Below, piece by piece: positions 41,280 through 50,384 of a stretch of DNA of 64,000 nt. Made by a program: the position numbers and the translations under genes. Below the pieces are notes generated by a model. It was not told the DNA's origin. It saw only the letters and a list, made by a program, of their open reading frames with translations, and did no database searches. Where the stretch lies: assembly GCF_005233835.1 (NCBI RefSeq), contig NZ_SZQA01000031.1, positions 52,374 to 116,373 of the forward strand, in the 5' to 3' direction. The stretch's first letter is position 1; each line of letters opens with the position of its first letter. This DNA is from Herbidospora galbida (lineage in GTDB: Bacteria; Actinomycetota; Actinomycetes; Streptosporangiales; Streptosporangiaceae).

Positions 41280-44200
41280 TCAGCTCACCAGTACCTGGTC
41301 GAAGACCGTCGTGTTGAGCTGTCCCGCCTCATGGGAGCAGACGAAGAGCCCGATCGTCGCCGCCCCGGCGATGGTCGCCGTGCCGATCGCCGTCCAGTCT
41401 TCGCCGTTCGCCGACCGGTAGGTGGTCACCGTCGACCCCACCCGGGACACCCGCAGCCACACGGGTGCCGTGGCGGCTCCTCCGTCCACGTCGGAGTTGA
41501 AGTTCGCCTGTTGGTGGATGCCGTTCGCCGGGGTCAGGAACACCCCCGAGTACGGCGACAGCGCCGTCGCCGCGGATTTGATCATCAGGCCCGACTTCGC
41601 CCATTCGTCGGTGTTCTCCTGGCTGATCACGCGGGCCACGATCGTGCCGTTCGCCGGGAGGTCGCGGTAGACGTAGTGCATCTGGTCGGCCGTGCCCCAC
41701 ACGTCGCCGCCCGCGCCGGAGATCGTGAAGGTCCGGCCGTTGACGCTGGCGGTGCCGGCCAGGGCGGGGGCGCCGACGTCGACCGAGTTCCAGCCGCTCG
41801 GCAGGCCCGTCGTGTTGGCCGGGGTGACGGTCACGTCCGAGAACGTCGCCGTGGTCGTCTGGCTGCCGTCGTGGGAGACGGCGAACAGGCCGACCTGGGC
41901 CGCGGCCGCCATCGTCACCGTGCGGGCGCCGATGCGGGTCCACGTCACGCCGTCGTCGGAGTCGAAGGCGGTGAAGGTGTTGCCGGCGCGGACCAGCTTC
42001 AGCCACACGTCGGGCGTCTCCAGGTCCGACCCGGTCACGTCGTGTTCCCCGGTCGTCTGCAGGTGGACGCCGTGGTCGGCGCTCAGCAGCAGGGCGGCGT
42101 ACGGGGAGCCGGAGACGGAGGTCTCCTTGAACATGACGCCGGCCTTCGTCCACGCCTCGGCCCGGGTCAGGGAGTTCAGCCGGGCGACGATGGTGCCGTC
42201 GCCGGTGAGCGAGCGGCGGACGAAGTGCATCTGGTCGGTCGTGCCCCACACGTCGTCCCCGCCGGCCGTGATGCTGAACAGGCCGCCGAGTTCGCCCGAC
42301 GACCCCGGCAGCACCGGGTCGCCCACGTCGCCGCCCGTCCACAGCGCCGGGAGGCCGTTGTCGTCGGCCGACTCGAACGTCACGTGGTCGAACGTCGCCG
42401 TGCCGAGGACGGTGCCGTCGCGGTGGGCGGTGACGAACATGCCCGCCGACACCGTTTCCGGCAGGCCGGGCAGGGTGTGCTGGCCGACCAGGGTCCAGTT
42501 CTCCCCGTCGGGCGAGCGGAAGGCCTTGATCACGTCGCCCTCGCGGGTGAGGCGGGCCCACGCGTCGGGGAAGGTGAACGGGCCGCCGACCACCGACGAC
42601 GGGTCGGAGGTCTGGAAGTGCATGCCGTTCTCGGGGGTGACGAACAGGTCCGCGTACGACGCCGGGCCCTTGATCATGAGGCCCGCCTTGGCCCACGGCG
42701 CGGTCTCCGACTGCGAGGTGACGCGCGCGGTGATCGAGCCGTCGCCGGTCAGCGGGCGGTTAAGGAACGAGTGCTCCTCGGTGTCGGCCCACACGTCGGT
42801 GCCGCCGCCGTTGACCGTGTACGTCCCGGTCGCCGTGTCGTAGGTGGCCGAGCCCGCCGGGGTCGCCCCGTCGACGTCGGCCCGGTTCCACGGCGCGGGC
42901 ACCGGGCCCACCGTGGAGCCCTGCGTGACCTGGACGTTCTCGAAGACCGCCTCGCTCAGGGCGGTCATGTCGTGGGAGCTGACCCACAGGCCGATGGTCG
43001 CCTGGGCGGCCATGGGGAGCGTGGTGGTGCCGATGGCCGTCCACACGACGCCGTCCGCGGAGCGGTAGGCGGTGAAGACGTCGCCGGTCCGGGTCAGCTT
43101 CATCCAGCCGCCCAGCGACGGATAGCCGCCGCCGTCGCCCTGGAAGTCGTACTGGAAGTGCATCCCGTTCTCGGGGGTCAGCGCCACGGCGGCGTACTTC
43201 GCCATCGGGGTGGCCGACTCCTTGATCATGACGCCGGCCTTGGCCCACGGGTGGGTGCTGGTCTGCTCGGTGAGCTTGGCGATGACGGTGCCGTCGCCCT
43301 GGAGCGGCTGGAAGACGTACCGGAACTCGTCGGTCTGGTCCCAGACGTCGTTGCCGCCGCCCTTGATCGTGAACGATCCGGCGTCGTAGTAGGTCGTCCC
43401 GGCGACGGTGCGCGGGCCGATGTCGGCGCTGGCCCACGGGGCCGGGGGCTGGGTCAGCTCCAGGAAGTCGGCCGCGTAGGTGGCGTCCTCGCCGGGGGTG
43501 ACGATCGTGTGGGTGAGCTCGCCCTCGTCCGACCAGCCCTGCCAGGCGTACTGCTTGCCGTTCCAGAATTGGGTCGCCGGGGCGCTCAGCACCCGCTCGA
43601 CCCCCACGACCGCCTGCTCCACCTTGGTCCCGGTGAACGGCACGCCGTCGACCGTGTACGTCGGCCCGAGGGGATCGGAGGTGAAGGTCAGCTCGACCAG
43701 GTTGGGTTTCACGTCGACGAACGACGTGTGCCGCAGCCCGCCCGCGTCGGTCACCGTGAGCTGCACGCGATACCACGTCGTGGCCACGTTGTCGGCGACG
43801 CGCGGGATCGTGAACGTGCCGCCGCGCACGCCGTTGACCGGCCCGAGGAACGGGTGCACGTGGTCGGCGTGGTGGAAGATCACCGACCACGAGAACGCCG
43901 AGGCCGGCAGGGCGCCGTCCTCGGGGTCGGTGCCGGTGGCCGAATAGGTGATGGTGTCGCCGGCGTCGTACGTCGCCAGGGAGATCGGCGCCGTGATCGT
44001 GCCCGTCGGCCTGCGGTTGCCGACGGTGACCTGCACCGCCGCCTGCGTGGACTTCGCGCCGTCGCTCACGGTCAGCGTGACGTCGTAGGTGCCGTTGGTC
44101 GTGTACGTGTGCGTCGGGCTCGCCTCGGTCGAGGTCGTGCCGTCCTTGAAGTCCCACAGGTACGTCACGTCGTCGCCCTCGTCGGGGTCGCCCGACCCGA

Positions 44201-45374
44201 GAGACGAGAAGTGCACCTCCAGCGGCCCGAGGCCGTCGGAGGGCGTGGCCGCCGCCTCGGCCACCGGCGCGCGGTTGCCGCCCGAGGGGGCGATCTTGTA
44301 GAACGCGCCCGGGTAGATGTTGAGCTGGTAGAGGTTCCCGTCGGGACCGGTCGAGATCTGCACCGGCGTGCCGGCGTTCAGGTCGAAGTCGTTGACCGAG
44401 ATGACGCTCTTGAACTCCTCGTCCATCTTCAGGTACTTGATGAACCCGAGCGTGTAGTCGCCGAAGAAGACCGCGTTGTCGTACTCGTCCGGGAACGTGC
44501 CGCCGGTGTAGATCTCCAGCGAGGTCACCGACCCGGCCGCGGCCGGGGGAGCGGTGTGCGGGTAGGTGTAGACCGGGTTGGCGTAGCCGCATCCGGCGCA
44601 GAAGCCCTCCGCGAGGGGCCAGCCGTAGTTGGCGCCCTTCTCGACGAGGTTGATCTCCTCCCACTCCGAGCCGCCCACGTCGCCGGTGAGGATCTTCCCG
44701 GCGTTGGGGCCGCCGGGCACGAAGTCCCACCGGAAGGGGTTGCGCAGGCCGTACGCCCAGATGGCCCGCTCGGCGCCCGGTGTGGTGGCGAACGGGTTGT
44801 CCGGCGGGATCGAGCCGTCCTTGTTGACGCGCAGGATCTTGCCGTGCGGGGTGCCGAGGTTCTGCGAGTTGGGGTTGTAGGTGTTCATCCCCAGCGACCA
44901 GTAGAGCTTGCCGTCTGCGCCGAACCGCAGCTCGCCGCCGTGGTGGAACACGTTCGACTGCTGGTTCGACTGGACGAGCACCAGCTCGGAGGCCGGGGAG
45001 ATGGTGTCTCCGACCACGGTGAACCGGCTCATCCGGTTGAAGTTGTCGCTGCGGGTGTAGGCCACGTAGAGGTAGCCGTTCGTGGCGAAGTCGGGGTCGA
45101 GTTCGAGCCCGAGCAGGCCGCGCTCGTCGGCGTTGGCCGTCGGCAGGGTGATCATCGGCGCGGTCTGCAGCGCGCCGTTCTTGATGAGGCGGATGGCGCC
45201 GTTCTTCTCGCCGATGACGATCCGGCCGTCCGGCGTGAACCGGAAGGCGGTCGGCATGTCGAGGCCCTCGGCGATGAGGGTCTTGTCGAACTCCACCGGC
45301 GGGGCGGCGTACGCGGCCGGGGCGGGGAACAGGATGACGGCGGCCAGGACGAGTAAGGCGGTGAGGGTGCGCAT
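41280..45374 (-). CDS. Giant secreted sugar dehydrogenase with PKD and four DUF1349-like repeats
   Basis: A 1364-residue exported protein. A signal peptide ends at AAYAA near residue 23. Residues about 28-365 are a six-bladed glucose/sorbosone dehydrogenase domain of the PQQ type (GLDMPTAFRFTPDGRIVIGE, ERGLLGLELDPDFATNGYLY, WAYGLRNPFRWDF). Residues about 368-452 form a PKD domain (YLWDFKDGTTSTEASPTHTY). Two beta-rich modules follow, then four tandem repeats of about 180 residues from residue 644 to the end. It is the last gene of the glycosyltransferase operon, 7 bp after the previous stop. It may oxidise sugars at the surface or bind the polymer made by the operon. Confidence 0.88.
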   Translation of the reverse strand: MRTLTALLVLAAVILFPAPAAYAAPPVEFDKTLIAEGLDMPTAFRFTPDGRIVIGEKNGAIRLIKNGALQTAPMITLPTANADERGLLGLELDPDFATNGYLYVAYTRSDNFNRMSRFTVVGDTISPASELVLVQSNQQSNVFHHGGELRFGADGKLYWSLGMNTYNPNSQNLGTPHGKILRVNKDGSIPPDNPFATTPGAERAIWAYGLRNPFRWDFVPGGPNAGKILTGDVGGSEWEEINLVEKGANYGWPLAEGFCAGCGYANPVYTYPHTAPPAAAGSVTSLEIYTGGTFPDEYDNAVFFGDYTLGFIKYLKMDEEFKSVISVNDFDLNAGTPVQISTGPDGNLYQLNIYPGAFYKIAPSGGNRAPVAEAAATPSDGLGPLEVHFSSLGSGDPDEGDDVTYLWDFKDGTTSTEASPTHTYTTNGTYDVTLTVSDGAKSTQAAVQVTVGNRRPTGTITAPISLATYDAGDTITYSATGTDPEDGALPASAFSWSVIFHHADHVHPFLGPVNGVRGGTFTIPRVADNVATTWYRVQLTVTDAGGLRHTSFVDVKPNLVELTFTSDPLGPTYTVDGVPFTGTKVEQAVVGVERVLSAPATQFWNGKQYAWQGWSDEGELTHTIVTPGEDATYAADFLELTQPPAPWASADIGPRTVAGTTYYDAGSFTIKGGGNDVWDQTDEFRYVFQPLQGDGTVIAKLTEQTSTHPWAKAGVMIKESATPMAKYAAVALTPENGMHFQYDFQGDGGGYPSLGGWMKLTRTGDVFTAYRSADGVVWTAIGTTTLPMAAQATIGLWVSSHDMTALSEAVFENVQVTQGSTVGPVPAPWNRADVDGATPAGSATYDTATGTYTVNGGGTDVWADTEEHSFLNRPLTGDGSITARVTSQSETAPWAKAGLMIKGPASYADLFVTPENGMHFQTSDPSSVVGGPFTFPDAWARLTREGDVIKAFRSPDGENWTLVGQHTLPGLPETVSAGMFVTAHRDGTVLGTATFDHVTFESADDNGLPALWTGGDVGDPVLPGSSGELGGLFSITAGGDDVWGTTDQMHFVRRSLTGDGTIVARLNSLTRAEAWTKAGVMFKETSVSGSPYAALLLSADHGVHLQTTGEHDVTGSDLETPDVWLKLVRAGNTFTAFDSDDGVTWTRIGARTVTMAAAAQVGLFAVSHDGSQTTTATFSDVTVTPANTTGLPSGWNSVDVGAPALAGTASVNGRTFTISGAGGDVWGTADQMHYVYRDLPANGTIVARVISQENTDEWAKSGLMIKSAATALSPYSGVFLTPANGIHQQANFNSDVDGGAATAPVWLRVSRVGSTVTTYRSANGEDWTAIGTATIAGAATIGLFVCSHEAGQLNTTVFDQVLVS
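41283..43445 (-). repeat. Four tandem DUF1349-like coding repeats
   Basis: Approximate unit limits are 43445-42900, 42895-42350, 42345-41800 and 41795-41283. Each begins with a motif such as APWASADIG, APWNRADVD, ALWTGGDVG or SGWNSVDVG, continues with GGxDVWxxTD and WAKAGxMIK, and ends with an IGLFVxSHD-type strand. The units have diverged, so the duplication is old. The fold is a concanavalin/laminin-G-like beta sandwich by family, often sugar-binding. Confidence 0.8.
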
Positions 45375-45381
45375 GTGGTAC

Positions 45382-46857
45382 CTAGTCGGTGAGGGCAGGT
45401 AAGGGCGCCGTGGCGGGCCGCTCGGCGGTCTCTTCCTCGTGGGCCGAGGCGTGGTCGACCAGACCGTGCTCGGTGAGCTCCCAGTAGTGCCGCCGAGAGG
45501 GGCGCAGGAGCTGGAAGAAGGCCTTGTAGGCCGCGACGCTCATCAGGCCCCAGTAGAGAGGCACGGTGAGCATCGCCCGGACGGCGCGGTGGAGCCCCCG
45601 CTCCATGCAGCCGGTCATCAGGCAGTACATCATCAGGAAGTTGCCGAGGATCATCGTCAGGACGCCGAGGTAGAGCACCACGGCCGGGAACAGCGCCTCG
45701 ATGTACTGCGTGCCGGTGAAGACGTAGATGAGCGTCATCACCCAGAAGAACGGGTTGACCAGGGTGGTGAACGTGGAGAACCCGAGCGTCAGGTGGAAGG
45801 CGATGAAGCGGCGGGTGCCGAGCTCACGCCAGAGCTTGACCGGGTGGCGGGTGTGCACCAGCCACGTCTGGATGTAGCCCTTGATCCACCGCGACCGCTG
45901 CCGCACCCAGTTGCCCAGGTGGCTGTTGGCCTCCTCCTCGGTGACCGACACCATCATGCGCACGTCCCAGCCGCGCCGGGCGATGCGGATGCCGAGGTCG
46001 GCGTCCTCGGTGACGTTGTAGGCGTCCCAGCCGCCCAGCGCGCGCAGCGCGTCGGTGCGGAAGTGGTTGGAGGTGCCGCCCAGGGGGATGGCCAGGCGGT
46101 GCCGGTCGAGGCCGCGCAGCGACAGCGAGAAGTTGGTGGCGTACTCGGCCGCGAAGCACTGGGTGAGCCAGTTCGTCCACGGGTTCCAGTACTGCAGTTC
46201 GGCCTGGACGCACACCACGCGGTCGGCCAGCAGCCGGAACGCCAGCACCGACTTGCGGAGCTGGTCGGGGTCGGGCCGGTCTTCGGCGTCGTAGATGACG
46301 CAGAACTCGCCGCGCGCCTTCTCCAGCCCGACGTTGCACGCCTTCGGCTTCGTCTTCGGGTTGGAGTGGGGGATGATCACGACCTCGAACTGCGGCAGCA
46401 GGTCGATGGTGGCCAGGGCGCCCCGGGTGGCGTCGTCGTCCTCCTCGATCAGCAGCAGGATCTGCAGCTTCTCCGGCGGGTAGTCCATCTGGGACAGCCG
46501 CTTGAGCAGGAACGGCAGCACCTCCGCCTCCCGGTGCAGCGGCACCAGGACGGTGTAGAGGGGCAGCATCTCGCGGGGGATGGTGTCGATGTCGGAGGGC
46601 TCGAAGCGGAGCACCGGCGAGCCCCACGCGCCGAACACCATGGCCAGCTTGAAGGCGATGACGGCGACGTAGATCGCGGTGACGATCGCGACGGCGGCCT
46701 GGCCGTACCAGATGGGACCGGGGCCCCAGCCGGTGAAGACGTGCAGCGTCAGCGCCCCGACCAGCAGGGCGAGCACCAGCGTGCCGGTGACCGCCTGGCC
46801 CCGGCTGAGCAGCCGGCGCGCGCTCAGTTCGTCGGGAATGACGGCGGTGGTACTCAT
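45382..46857 (-). CDS. Membrane family 2 glycosyltransferase, cellulose-synthase-like
   Basis: A 491-residue processive-type glycosyltransferase. Two N-terminal hydrophobic segments precede the GT-A domain, which has VLVPLHREAEVLPFLLKRL, the DAEDRPDPDQ metal site, the EDADLG acceptor motif and the QRSRW motif needed for polymer formation. Several C-terminal transmembrane segments follow. It probably makes and extrudes a beta-linked polysaccharide. The start overlaps the stop of the upstream GT2-GT39 gene (ATGA). Confidence 0.88.
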   Translation of the reverse strand: MSTTAVIPDELSARRLLSRGQAVTGTLVLALLVGALTLHVFTGWGPGPIWYGQAAVAIVTAIYVAVIAFKLAMVFGAWGSPVLRFEPSDIDTIPREMLPLYTVLVPLHREAEVLPFLLKRLSQMDYPPEKLQILLLIEEDDDATRGALATIDLLPQFEVVIIPHSNPKTKPKACNVGLEKARGEFCVIYDAEDRPDPDQLRKSVLAFRLLADRVVCVQAELQYWNPWTNWLTQCFAAEYATNFSLSLRGLDRHRLAIPLGGTSNHFRTDALRALGGWDAYNVTEDADLGIRIARRGWDVRMMVSVTEEEANSHLGNWVRQRSRWIKGYIQTWLVHTRHPVKLWRELGTRRFIAFHLTLGFSTFTTLVNPFFWVMTLIYVFTGTQYIEALFPAVVLYLGVLTMILGNFLMMYCLMTGCMERGLHRAVRAMLTVPLYWGLMSVAAYKAFFQLLRPSRRHYWELTEHGLVDHASAHEEETAERPATAPLPALTD

Positions 46858-49154
46858 CGCACGGTCTCCGTTCGGATGGCGCGGTAGATCAGTCGGTCGG
46901 CGTCCTGGTAGAGGAGCTGGTAGTTCTCGTTGAGGACCGGGGTGTTGTGCAGCGACTTGTAGACGCCGTCCTCCGCGCCCTGCGACGAGCGCATGTAGAT
47001 CCAGCGGACCTTGCTCTTGAGGGGGTCTTCGAGCGCCGGTTCCCACATCCGGAACGAGCCCTCGTAGATGATCTCCCCGAGGGGCAGCTGCGACTGGAAG
47101 GTGACGAGCTCGTTGCCGAAGTTCTGCATGAGCACCCGGCCGCCGTCGTAGTTCTCCTTCAGCCAGGTGGCCGAGCCGACGTCGATCCGGCCGCCGGGGG
47201 AGTCGAGGTAGGCCACCGGCTCTTCCAGGGTCTTGGTGCCCGGCACCGCCAGCACCGTGGCGGCCACCGCGACCGCCACGAACGGCCGCGCCTGCTTGAC
47301 GTACGCCACCAGGAACCCGGCGAACACCGCCGCGCCCAGCGCCATCACCATGCCGAACCGCACGTTGTAGAGGTCGCCGTGGATCTCGGTGACGTGCAGC
47401 GGGCGCTGCCCGGCGTACAGGGTGAAGATGTAGAACGGCAGGAACCCGAGCAGGGCGTACGGCGCCAGCGTGGCCGCGTGGATGCGGTGACGGGCGAAGT
47501 AGAGGATCACGCCCAGCGCCGCGAGGCCCAGCGTCACGTAGCCGATGTCGTCGGCCATCGCGATCAGGTAGGTCTGGGCCGAGACGACGATGTCGCCGAC
47601 GGTCTGGTCGCCGTCGGTGACCCACAGAGACGGCTTGGCGTACTCGCCGACCTGCCAGTAGAGCGGGTTGCCGAAGATGATCCAGTTCCAGCCGCACCAG
47701 GCCGCGATGCCGCTGTAGGCGATCACCGAGAAGAAGATCAGGTTCGCCTCGATGTGGGTGTAGCCGCGCCACCGGCGCAGCGCGGTGTAGCCCACGACGC
47801 AGGTGACCGCGAGGCAGAGGACCCAGCCCTCGTACCTGGTCAGCGTCGCGAGAACGGTCCACATCGAGGAGAGGGCGATCTGGCCGTAGCGACCGGTCCG
47901 GCACCACTCCTGCAGGTGGTAGACCGCGCCCGCGATGCAGGCGAACAGCAGCGACTCGGTCATCGGAGTGGCCTGCAGGTAGAGCGCGTTGGTGTTCAGC
48001 GCGAACACCGCGGCCGCCGCGACGCCGGCCCAGCGGGTGCCCGCCATGCCGTCGGCGATCTTGTACAGGTACCGCACGGTGATGACGAACGAGACCATCG
48101 AGACGATGCTGGAGGCCATGCCGGTCGTGTAGAACCACTCGATCCACACGAACGGCACCGCCAGGACGTGCGGCAACGGCAGCCACACCCCGCCGAGCTG
48201 GGCGACGCCGGCGGTCGGGCTGTCGACCACGCGCGCCGCGATCAGGACGTGCGAGACCGCGTCCTTATAGCTGAGGACGACGCCCTGGTTGAAGTAATAG
48301 ATCGCCGCCACGACGGAGAGGACGGCGGCCAGGCCGGTCACCACCGCGAGCAGTGGGTCGTCGGGGGTGAGGGCCCGGCGGGTGCGGCGCCACTTGAGGC
48401 CGTCCCTGACCAGGTCGCGGTAGACGCCGGCGAGGCTGGTGAGCGAACGCAGGATGACCCTGATCGACGCGCCGGTCTGGTGGCCGTGCTGGCGCGGGTA
48501 GTGGCTGACCGGGTGTTCGACGATGCGCGTGTAGCCCGCGCCGATCTTGGCGAGCAGCTCCGGCGAGATCGCGGCGGCTTCGCCGGTCAGCGTCAGGTCG
48601 TCCAGGAGCTTGCGGTCGAGCAGCTTGTAGGCGCAGTCGACGTCACGGCTGCGGGTGCGCAGCAGCACCCGGTTCAGCTGGGTCCAGATCCACGCGTTGA
48701 CCTTGCGCATGAACGGGTCGGCGCGGTGCTTGCGGTAGCCGATCACTCCGTCGGCGCGCTCGTCGCGCTGCACCTGGAGGAAGGTCAGCAGGTCTTCGGC
48801 CCTGAACTGGCCGTCGGAGTCGGTGAGGAGGATGCGCCGCATGTCGGTCTGGTCGAGGGCGGCCGCGATGCCGGTGCGGACCGCACCGCCGTACCCCTGG
48901 TTGACCTGGTGGTGCACCGCGATGACCCGGCCGGGGTGACGCTCGGCGAGATCGTCGAGCACCCGCCCGGTCCCGTCGGGGGAGCCGTCGTTGACGACGA
49001 CGATCCGGTGCTCCATGCCGGCCAGCGTGGTGAGGAAGTCCTCAACCGTTGCCGCCAGGTTCTCCTCTTCGTTGAACGCCGGCATGACGACGGTCACGCC
49101 TTCGGTGTATAAACGCGCGGCTCGGGGCGGCGCGCTGGGTATCTCGAGGGTCAC
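46854..49154 (-). CDS. Fusion of DPM1-like GT2 with a GT39/GT-C membrane domain
   Basis: A 766-residue protein. Residues 1-240 form a GT2 domain (VTVVMPAFNEEENLAATVED, IVVVNDGSPDGTGRVL, LTDSDGQFRAEDLL) that would charge a polyprenyl phosphate with a sugar. Residues about 270-650 hold roughly ten membrane segments with a first outer loop (FNQGVVLSYKDAVSHVLIAA) resembling the acidic loop of GT39-type transferases, followed by a soluble C-terminal domain (residues about 660-766). Donor synthesis and transfer are thus joined in one chain. The GTG overlaps the GtrA-like gene stop (GTGA). Confidence 0.85.
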   Translation of the reverse strand: MTLEIPSAPPRAARLYTEGVTVVMPAFNEEENLAATVEDFLTTLAGMEHRIVVVNDGSPDGTGRVLDDLAERHPGRVIAVHHQVNQGYGGAVRTGIAAALDQTDMRRILLTDSDGQFRAEDLLTFLQVQRDERADGVIGYRKHRADPFMRKVNAWIWTQLNRVLLRTRSRDVDCAYKLLDRKLLDDLTLTGEAAAISPELLAKIGAGYTRIVEHPVSHYPRQHGHQTGASIRVILRSLTSLAGVYRDLVRDGLKWRRTRRALTPDDPLLAVVTGLAAVLSVVAAIYYFNQGVVLSYKDAVSHVLIAARVVDSPTAGVAQLGGVWLPLPHVLAVPFVWIEWFYTTGMASSIVSMVSFVITVRYLYKIADGMAGTRWAGVAAAAVFALNTNALYLQATPMTESLLFACIAGAVYHLQEWCRTGRYGQIALSSMWTVLATLTRYEGWVLCLAVTCVVGYTALRRWRGYTHIEANLIFFSVIAYSGIAAWCGWNWIIFGNPLYWQVGEYAKPSLWVTDGDQTVGDIVVSAQTYLIAMADDIGYVTLGLAALGVILYFARHRIHAATLAPYALLGFLPFYIFTLYAGQRPLHVTEIHGDLYNVRFGMVMALGAAVFAGFLVAYVKQARPFVAVAVAATVLAVPGTKTLEEPVAYLDSPGGRIDVGSATWLKENYDGGRVLMQNFGNELVTFQSQLPLGEIIYEGSFRMWEPALEDPLKSKVRWIYMRSSQGAEDGVYKSLHNTPVLNENYQLLYQDADRLIYRAIRTETVR

Positions 49155-49573
49155 GCGAGGGCCTCGGCCTTCTCTCGGGCCTTCTCACGGGTGGCGAATA
49201 CGAACTTGTCACATATGAGATAGGTGACAATCGTGCCGATGAGGACACCGATCGCAGCTGAAATGAGAGTCGGCAGATATGGGTGTATGAGGGCGAAAAC
49301 GCCCGTGTTGACGGCGAGCGACAGGAGTGCGGTGCCGTTGTAGCTCGACCACCTCTTGACGGTCAGCGGGAAACGGCGGTCCCCCCAGGTGAACTTCGAG
49401 CTCAACACGAAGTTGAGCTGGGCTGACAGCAGAAAACCGATGGCATCGGCGGGGGTCCACGGGACGCCGGCCGATGCCATTGCGGTCATCGCGAGGTACT
49501 GGACTCCGAAGCAGAAACCACCCACCAGGAGAAATCGCACCACACGTAAGTGATAATCCGGAACAATCGCCAC
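49151..49573 (-). CDS. GtrA-like flippase/membrane protein
   Basis: A protein of 140 residues with four hydrophobic segments (FLLVGGFCFGVQYLAMTAMA, ADAIGFLLSAQLNFVLS, ALLSLAVNTGVFALIHPYL, AAIGVLIGTIVTYLICDKFV) and the GtrA signature NFVLSSKFTWGDR. GtrA proteins are thought to move polyprenyl-phosphate sugars across the membrane, which fits its place before the GT2-GT39 fusion. GTG 49573 has GGGGGA upstream; a TTG at 49621 would add 16 residues. It is the first gene of the operon. Confidence 0.82.
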   Translation of the reverse strand: MAIVPDYHLRVVRFLLVGGFCFGVQYLAMTAMASAGVPWTPADAIGFLLSAQLNFVLSSKFTWGDRRFPLTVKRWSSYNGTALLSLAVNTGVFALIHPYLPTLISAAIGVLIGTIVTYLICDKFVFATREKAREKAEALA

Positions 49574-49623
49574 TCGTCCCCCACGGCTTGTGCCTGGTGA
49601 TCGCGGATTGGTACGTGCCAAGC

Positions 49624-49722
49624 GTCATGAAGTTTCATGACATGCGCGGAAGGGTGGCGTTATCGCAGCGTGAACTATAGCTAGCGAGAACTTCTGTAGA
49701 GAAGTTAAGTATGTGAACTTCT
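49624..49722 (-). promoter_or_regulatory. Promoter of the glycosyltransferase operon with two palindromes
   Basis: On the minus strand TATAGT (49679-49674) is a near-ideal -10 box. Its -35 place is taken by a palindrome AACTTCT-GTAG-AGAAGTT (49689-49706), and a third AACTTCT half-site lies at 49716-49722. No -35 box is seen, which suggests activator control. Downstream of the expected start, GTCATGA-AGTT-TCATGAC (49624-49641) is a second perfect palindrome with 7-bp arms, in a repressor position. Confidence 0.6.
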
Positions 49723-49935
49723 GACACAGCCGAATGACAATGTCGCGTCGGCCGAAATACCGTCTTGGAACGGTCCCGGCAGGTCAGGAGGGACCTTCGC
49801 CGGTCGGGGCGGTCAACGGGGGATTAACGGTGGCGTGTCCTGGCGGGCGTGGGGGACCCGCCAGGACACGCACCGCTCCGCGCGGCGCGGCGAGGATGCC
49901 GACGACCCCGGCGAGGGATGGGGTCGTAGGCGCCG
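49723..49935. other. Intergenic DNA
   Basis: The rest of the gap up to the small minus-strand gene shows no gene, hairpin or repeat that I can support. The plus-strand frame across it is Arg/Pro/Thr-rich and not protein-like. Confidence 0.5.
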
Positions 49936-50250
49936 CTAATCGCGCGGAGTCACTGGGGCACCGTCGTCTTCTTCGAGCGGTGCGCGGTAGTGGCGCTGGA
50001 TCAACCGGGCCGCGCCCACCGGGTCGTCGGACGGATGCGTCATCTCGCGACCATCCTCATTCCAGACGAACGACCCGTGCTTGCACCAAACGGTTAGATC
50101 GGCCGATACCGACAGAACGGACATCCCATTTCCGTTGCTCTGGTAGGTGTGGGTGAAGCCCTGACGATGCAGCGCGTACCTCAGGAGTCGCGTCGCCTCA
50201 CAGGGATCGCGCCAGGGCAGGTAAGGCCTACCCGAACGGACCGCCAACAC
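49936..50250 (-). CDS. Small protein of unknown function
   Basis: A 104-residue cytoplasmic protein. Codon-position composition and a sensible sequence (LLRYALHRQGFTHTYQSNGN, LSVSADLTVWCKHGSFVWNE, AARLIQRHYRAPLEEDDGAP) support it. Such small alpha/beta proteins occur beside solo regulators in Streptosporangiaceae-type genomes, but I cannot name the family. It is divergent from a GntR gene 134 bp away and may share its operator. The GTG at 50250 has GGGGGTGG upstream. Confidence 0.6.
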   Translation of the reverse strand: MLAVRSGRPYLPWRDPCEATRLLRYALHRQGFTHTYQSNGNGMSVLSVSADLTVWCKHGSFVWNEDGREMTHPSDDPVGAARLIQRHYRAPLEEDDGAPVTPRD

Positions 50251-50273
50251 CGGCCCACCCCCATTGGATGGAT

Positions 50274-50366
50274 TTGTACCAACGTTTGGATAATGCGGCG
50301 CTCACGCCGTGGGGTCAAGTGGTTGTTCCAAGTTAGACCGAGATCGTCTAGATTTGTTGGCACAAA
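50274..50366. promoter_or_regulatory. Candidate GntR operators in a divergent promoter region
   Basis: TTGTACCAAC (50274-50283) and GTTGGCACAA (50356-50365) are inverted copies with one mismatch. The second also lies in a local palindrome TTTGT-TGGC-ACAAA (50353-50366), 18 bp before the GntR start. GntR-type operators commonly have the GT-N-AC form, so autoregulation, possibly by looping between the two sites, is plausible. Confidence 0.5.
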
Positions 50367-50384
50367 AGGGTGGATTGAGGAAAG

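Noticed and set aside
40896..45356. A 1486-codon plus-strand open frame opposite the dehydrogenase gene
   Set aside because: Its sequence is Arg/Gly/Val-rich without recognisable domains and mirrors a well-supported secreted protein. Long antisense frames are expected at this GC content.
46947..49112. A long plus-strand frame opposite the GT2-GT39 gene
   Set aside because: It shows only shadow composition (Asp, Arg, Val, His) and no domain, while the minus strand has clear glycosyltransferase motifs and gene coupling.
49734..50156. A plus-strand frame before the GntR gene
   Set aside because: It is Arg/Pro/Thr-rich, has no ribosome site and overlaps a more protein-like minus-strand gene.
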